Shown: positions 62,352 to 64,000 of the stretch, one piece after another
How positions within the stretch are numbered: position 1 is the first letter of the stretch
Layout: each line of letters opens with the position of its first letter
DNA from: Vibrio europaeus
GTDB lineage: Bacteria > Pseudomonadota > Gammaproteobacteria > Enterobacterales > Vibrionaceae
Reading direction: 5' to 3'
NCBI RefSeq assembly: GCF_001695575.1
Contig: NZ_LUAX01000007.1
Location: 1,116,001 to 1,180,000, forward strand
Length of the DNA stretch: 64,000 nt
Program-made: the position numbers and the translations under genes
The notes under the pieces: model-generated
The model's input: the letters and a program-made list of their open reading frames with translations, nothing else
Told to the model about the DNA's origin: nothing
Database searches by the model: none

Positions 62352-63386
62352 ATGAATAATAAATGGCTAGGTGTTCTCGGCTTTTTACCCATGTTAGCTG
62401 CATGTAACACTGATATTGACGTCTCCAGTAGTGTTCTTAGCAAAGAGCAAGTTGCAACGATCATCAGCAACGTGAATAAGCAATACCCTGATGCTGATAG
62501 CGAGTTAAAACAAAACATCGCTAAGGTTGCGGTTAAGTCGATTGAAAATATGGTGTTCGTCGAAGGTGGCAGTTTTATCATGGGCGATTTCCGTATGCCG
62601 TGCATGAATGCAGATCTTAATCGCCCGGTCTGGACACCAGAAGCCAGCTGTTACAGTGCTGTAGAGATCGTTAATCGAGGCGCGGATATTCAGCATGAGG
62701 TAACACTGAGCAGTTATTCGATGTCGAAGTATGAAGCGGAATTGCTGGATTATGATGTTTACTTACAAACATTAGATAGACCCTTTGAGCAGTTTGAGTA
62801 CGAAGAAAAGTTCCTTGAACGAGGCTCAAGCGACTATCAAATTTTTTTATCACACTTTGTTAAAAAACCTGCTAGAGAAGTAAATTGGCAAGATGCGAAA
62901 AACTATTGTCAATGGCTGGGGCAATTGACCGTTTTACCAGTGGATTTACCGACAGAGGCACAGTGGGAATACGCTGCACGTAGCCGTGGTCAAAAATTCT
63001 ACCACGCGACCAATAATGGCTTTAAGCAATATAGAGATAGAGGGTTCTATAACCCTCAACTAGGCGGCTATGAGGATTTTACTGTTGAAACAATCAATAT
63101 CGATGGTGATTTAAATCCTGTTGGCATGTTTGCGCCCAATCCACTAGGAATCTACGATATGTCCAACAATGCCGAGGAGTGGATCAATGACTGGTACGCT
63201 AAAGATTACTACAAAGTGTCGCCAAAACTTGATCCACAAGGCCCAAAATCGGGTGAGTATAAAGTGGTTCGAGGTGGACTAAATATGGTCACGGTAGCCC
63301 GTGCATTTGACCCGATAAAAAGTGATAACCTCTCATATCGGTCAGGTTTTCGCTGCGCTATCCAAAGTACGGAACGCCCTTATTAG
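62352..63386 (+). CDS. SUMF1/FGE-sulfatase-fold lipoprotein
   Basis: A 344-residue lipoprotein: signal peptide MNNKWLGVLGFLPMLAAC with lipobox LAAC, a short helical linker, and a SUMF1 domain from about 75 to 340. The domain shows MVFVEGGSFIMGDF, EVNWQDAKNYCQWLG, LPTEAQWEYAARSRG, IYDMSNNAEEWINDW and KVVRGGL...RSGFRCA. The formylglycine-generating Cys pair is not evident, so it is probably a binding rather than oxidising module. SUMF1-domain lipoproteins occur with secreted effectors such as T6SS effectors. It is divergent from the DUF5675-like gene by 95 bases. AAGAGGATCC precedes the ATG. Confidence 0.8.
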   Translation: MNNKWLGVLGFLPMLAACNTDIDVSSSVLSKEQVATIISNVNKQYPDADSELKQNIAKVAVKSIENMVFVEGGSFIMGDFRMPCMNADLNRPVWTPEASCYSAVEIVNRGADIQHEVTLSSYSMSKYEAELLDYDVYLQTLDRPFEQFEYEEKFLERGSSDYQIFLSHFVKKPAREVNWQDAKNYCQWLGQLTVLPVDLPTEAQWEYAARSRGQKFYHATNNGFKQYRDRGFYNPQLGGYEDFTVETINIDGDLNPVGMFAPNPLGIYDMSNNAEEWINDWYAKDYYKVSPKLDPQGPKSGEYKVVRGGLNMVTVARAFDPIKSDNLSYRSGFRCAIQSTERPY

Positions 63387-63396
63387 GGGAGGATGT

Positions 63397-63414
63397 GACC
63401 GCCTTACGGCGGTC
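63397..63414. terminator. GC-rich hairpin between convergent genes
   Basis: GACCGCC (63397-63403), loop TTAC, GGCGGTC (63408-63414). No T-run on either strand; termination is uncertain. Confidence 0.4.
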
Positions 63415-63421
63415 GCTGTAG

Positions 63422-64000
63422 TTAAATATAGTAACCATTGTTTTTATTTAAGCGTGCGATTTGGCGTTCGACTCTGTCTCTTTTCTGGCTCCAACTCCAG
63501 CCCGAGCGTGGCTCAAACGGGCGCATTTGAGCAAAGTTGTTCTCGTTGATTTCATTGACTTGTGCCAGTGTTAATACCCAGTTGTTAAAGCTTGTCTGCT
63601 GCTCGCCATCTAAAATGGCATTAATCCGCGCCAGATTGTCAAACAGTGCTTTGTCCTCTGCTTGTTTACCGCCTGACGGTTTTTTACCGGTGACATTCAT
63701 GCGAGTGATGACTTCCTCAAAGCGTCGCCAGGTTTTGACCGAACCCAGCAGTAATATGTAAATCGCTGTCTCTTGTTTCTCTTCCCATGAAAGATAAAAC
63801 GTGGTCACTAAGGTATTGAGCATAATGCCGACGGTCTCAGGCAACAATTCTTCAAACGGTACTTCGCCTGTTACATCGCTATAATTGGTGACAATACGCT
63901 TAGCAAGGCGAAGGGCTTCTTTCTTACGTTCCGATTCTTTATCCCATAGCGTTACTCGCGCATCCCACCATTTATTTATTGATTTTTGGCTATTCATCAC
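63422..64000 (-). CDS. Hypothetical protein (start at or beyond window edge)
   Basis: A frame of 192 residues whose start coincides with the window edge (GTG at 64000, ATG at 63997), so it may begin outside. It is soluble and mostly helical, with many Trp and charged residues (KSINKWWDARVTLWDKESERKK, LGSVKTWRRFEEVITRMNV, RSGWSWSQKRDRVERQIAR). No family recognised. Convergent with the SUMF1 lipoprotein gene. Its proximity to the DUF5675/SUMF1 pair might mean it belongs to the same accessory cluster. Confidence 0.5.
   Translation of the reverse strand: MMNSQKSINKWWDARVTLWDKESERKKEALRLAKRIVTNYSDVTGEVPFEELLPETVGIMLNTLVTTFYLSWEEKQETAIYILLLGSVKTWRRFEEVITRMNVTGKKPSGGKQAEDKALFDNLARINAILDGEQQTSFNNWVLTLAQVNEINENNFAQMRPFEPRSGWSWSQKRDRVERQIARLNKNNGYYI

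Overview
The window looks like chromosomal DNA from a marine Vibrio. The strongest sign is a Qrr quorum-regulatory small RNA with its sigma-54 promoter and LuxO-type sites (55346-55607). Vibrio-type families support this: a MHYT sensor kinase, DUF2850- and DUF3541-like proteins, a DUF3612-type regulator and a VC_A0849-type RTX adhesin. Assignment to the second chromosome is possible but is only an inference. I see no phage, insertion sequence, CRISPR array or integron.

Layout. 1-1.9 kb: end of a membrane protein, two VOC proteins and a HAD phosphatase. 2.0-6.3 kb: a leftward signalling operon made of a response regulator with a degenerate HD-GYP domain, a MHYT-PAS histidine kinase and an HDOD response regulator. 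6.6-20.2 kb: a surface-adhesion block. It starts with an XRE regulator, then a CS1/alternate chaperone-usher type pilus operon (pilin, hairpin, second pilin-like protein, usher, chaperone, tip adhesin, and a beta-barrel protein with a LysM domain), then a small unknown protein and two paralogous lipoproteins built from invasin-like modules. 20.3-22.3 kb: an exported GH13 alpha-amylase on the other strand. 22.8-35.5 kb: one 4210-residue type I-secreted adhesin with an N-terminal retention module, a TAAG LapG-type cleavage motif, four 810-bp tandem repeats and C-terminal RTX repeats.

35.5-48.9 kb is mixed housekeeping and accessory content: TetR with a perfect inverted-repeat operator, an MFS transporter, an MscS-like channel, ppnP, a radical SAM protein, two diguanylate cyclases, a divergent LysR/EamA pair and an Mpo1-like membrane protein. 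49.1-55.3 kb is a gluconate unit: TRAP transporter, gntK, 6-phosphogluconate dehydrogenase and a LacI-type regulator, with three GntR-type palindromes. The qrr gene follows directly. 55.6-58.7 kb holds a DUF3612-like XRE regulator divergent from an unknown protein, with three 9-bp direct repeats at 14-bp spacing between them, then a MaoC hydratase. 59-64 kb holds tRNA-Ser(UGA), a periplasmic binding protein, a small outer membrane barrel, a DUF5675-like protein that seems to lack its N-terminus, a divergent SUMF1-type lipoprotein and an unknown gene running off the edge.

How it fits together. More than 25 kb is devoted to attachment (pilus, lipoprotein adhesins, giant adhesin). It lies among c-di-GMP-related genes (two GGDEF proteins, the degenerate HD-GYP regulator and a LapG-cleavable retention module) and a quorum-sensing sRNA. 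That is the equipment expected of a biofilm-forming, surface-colonising marine bacterium.
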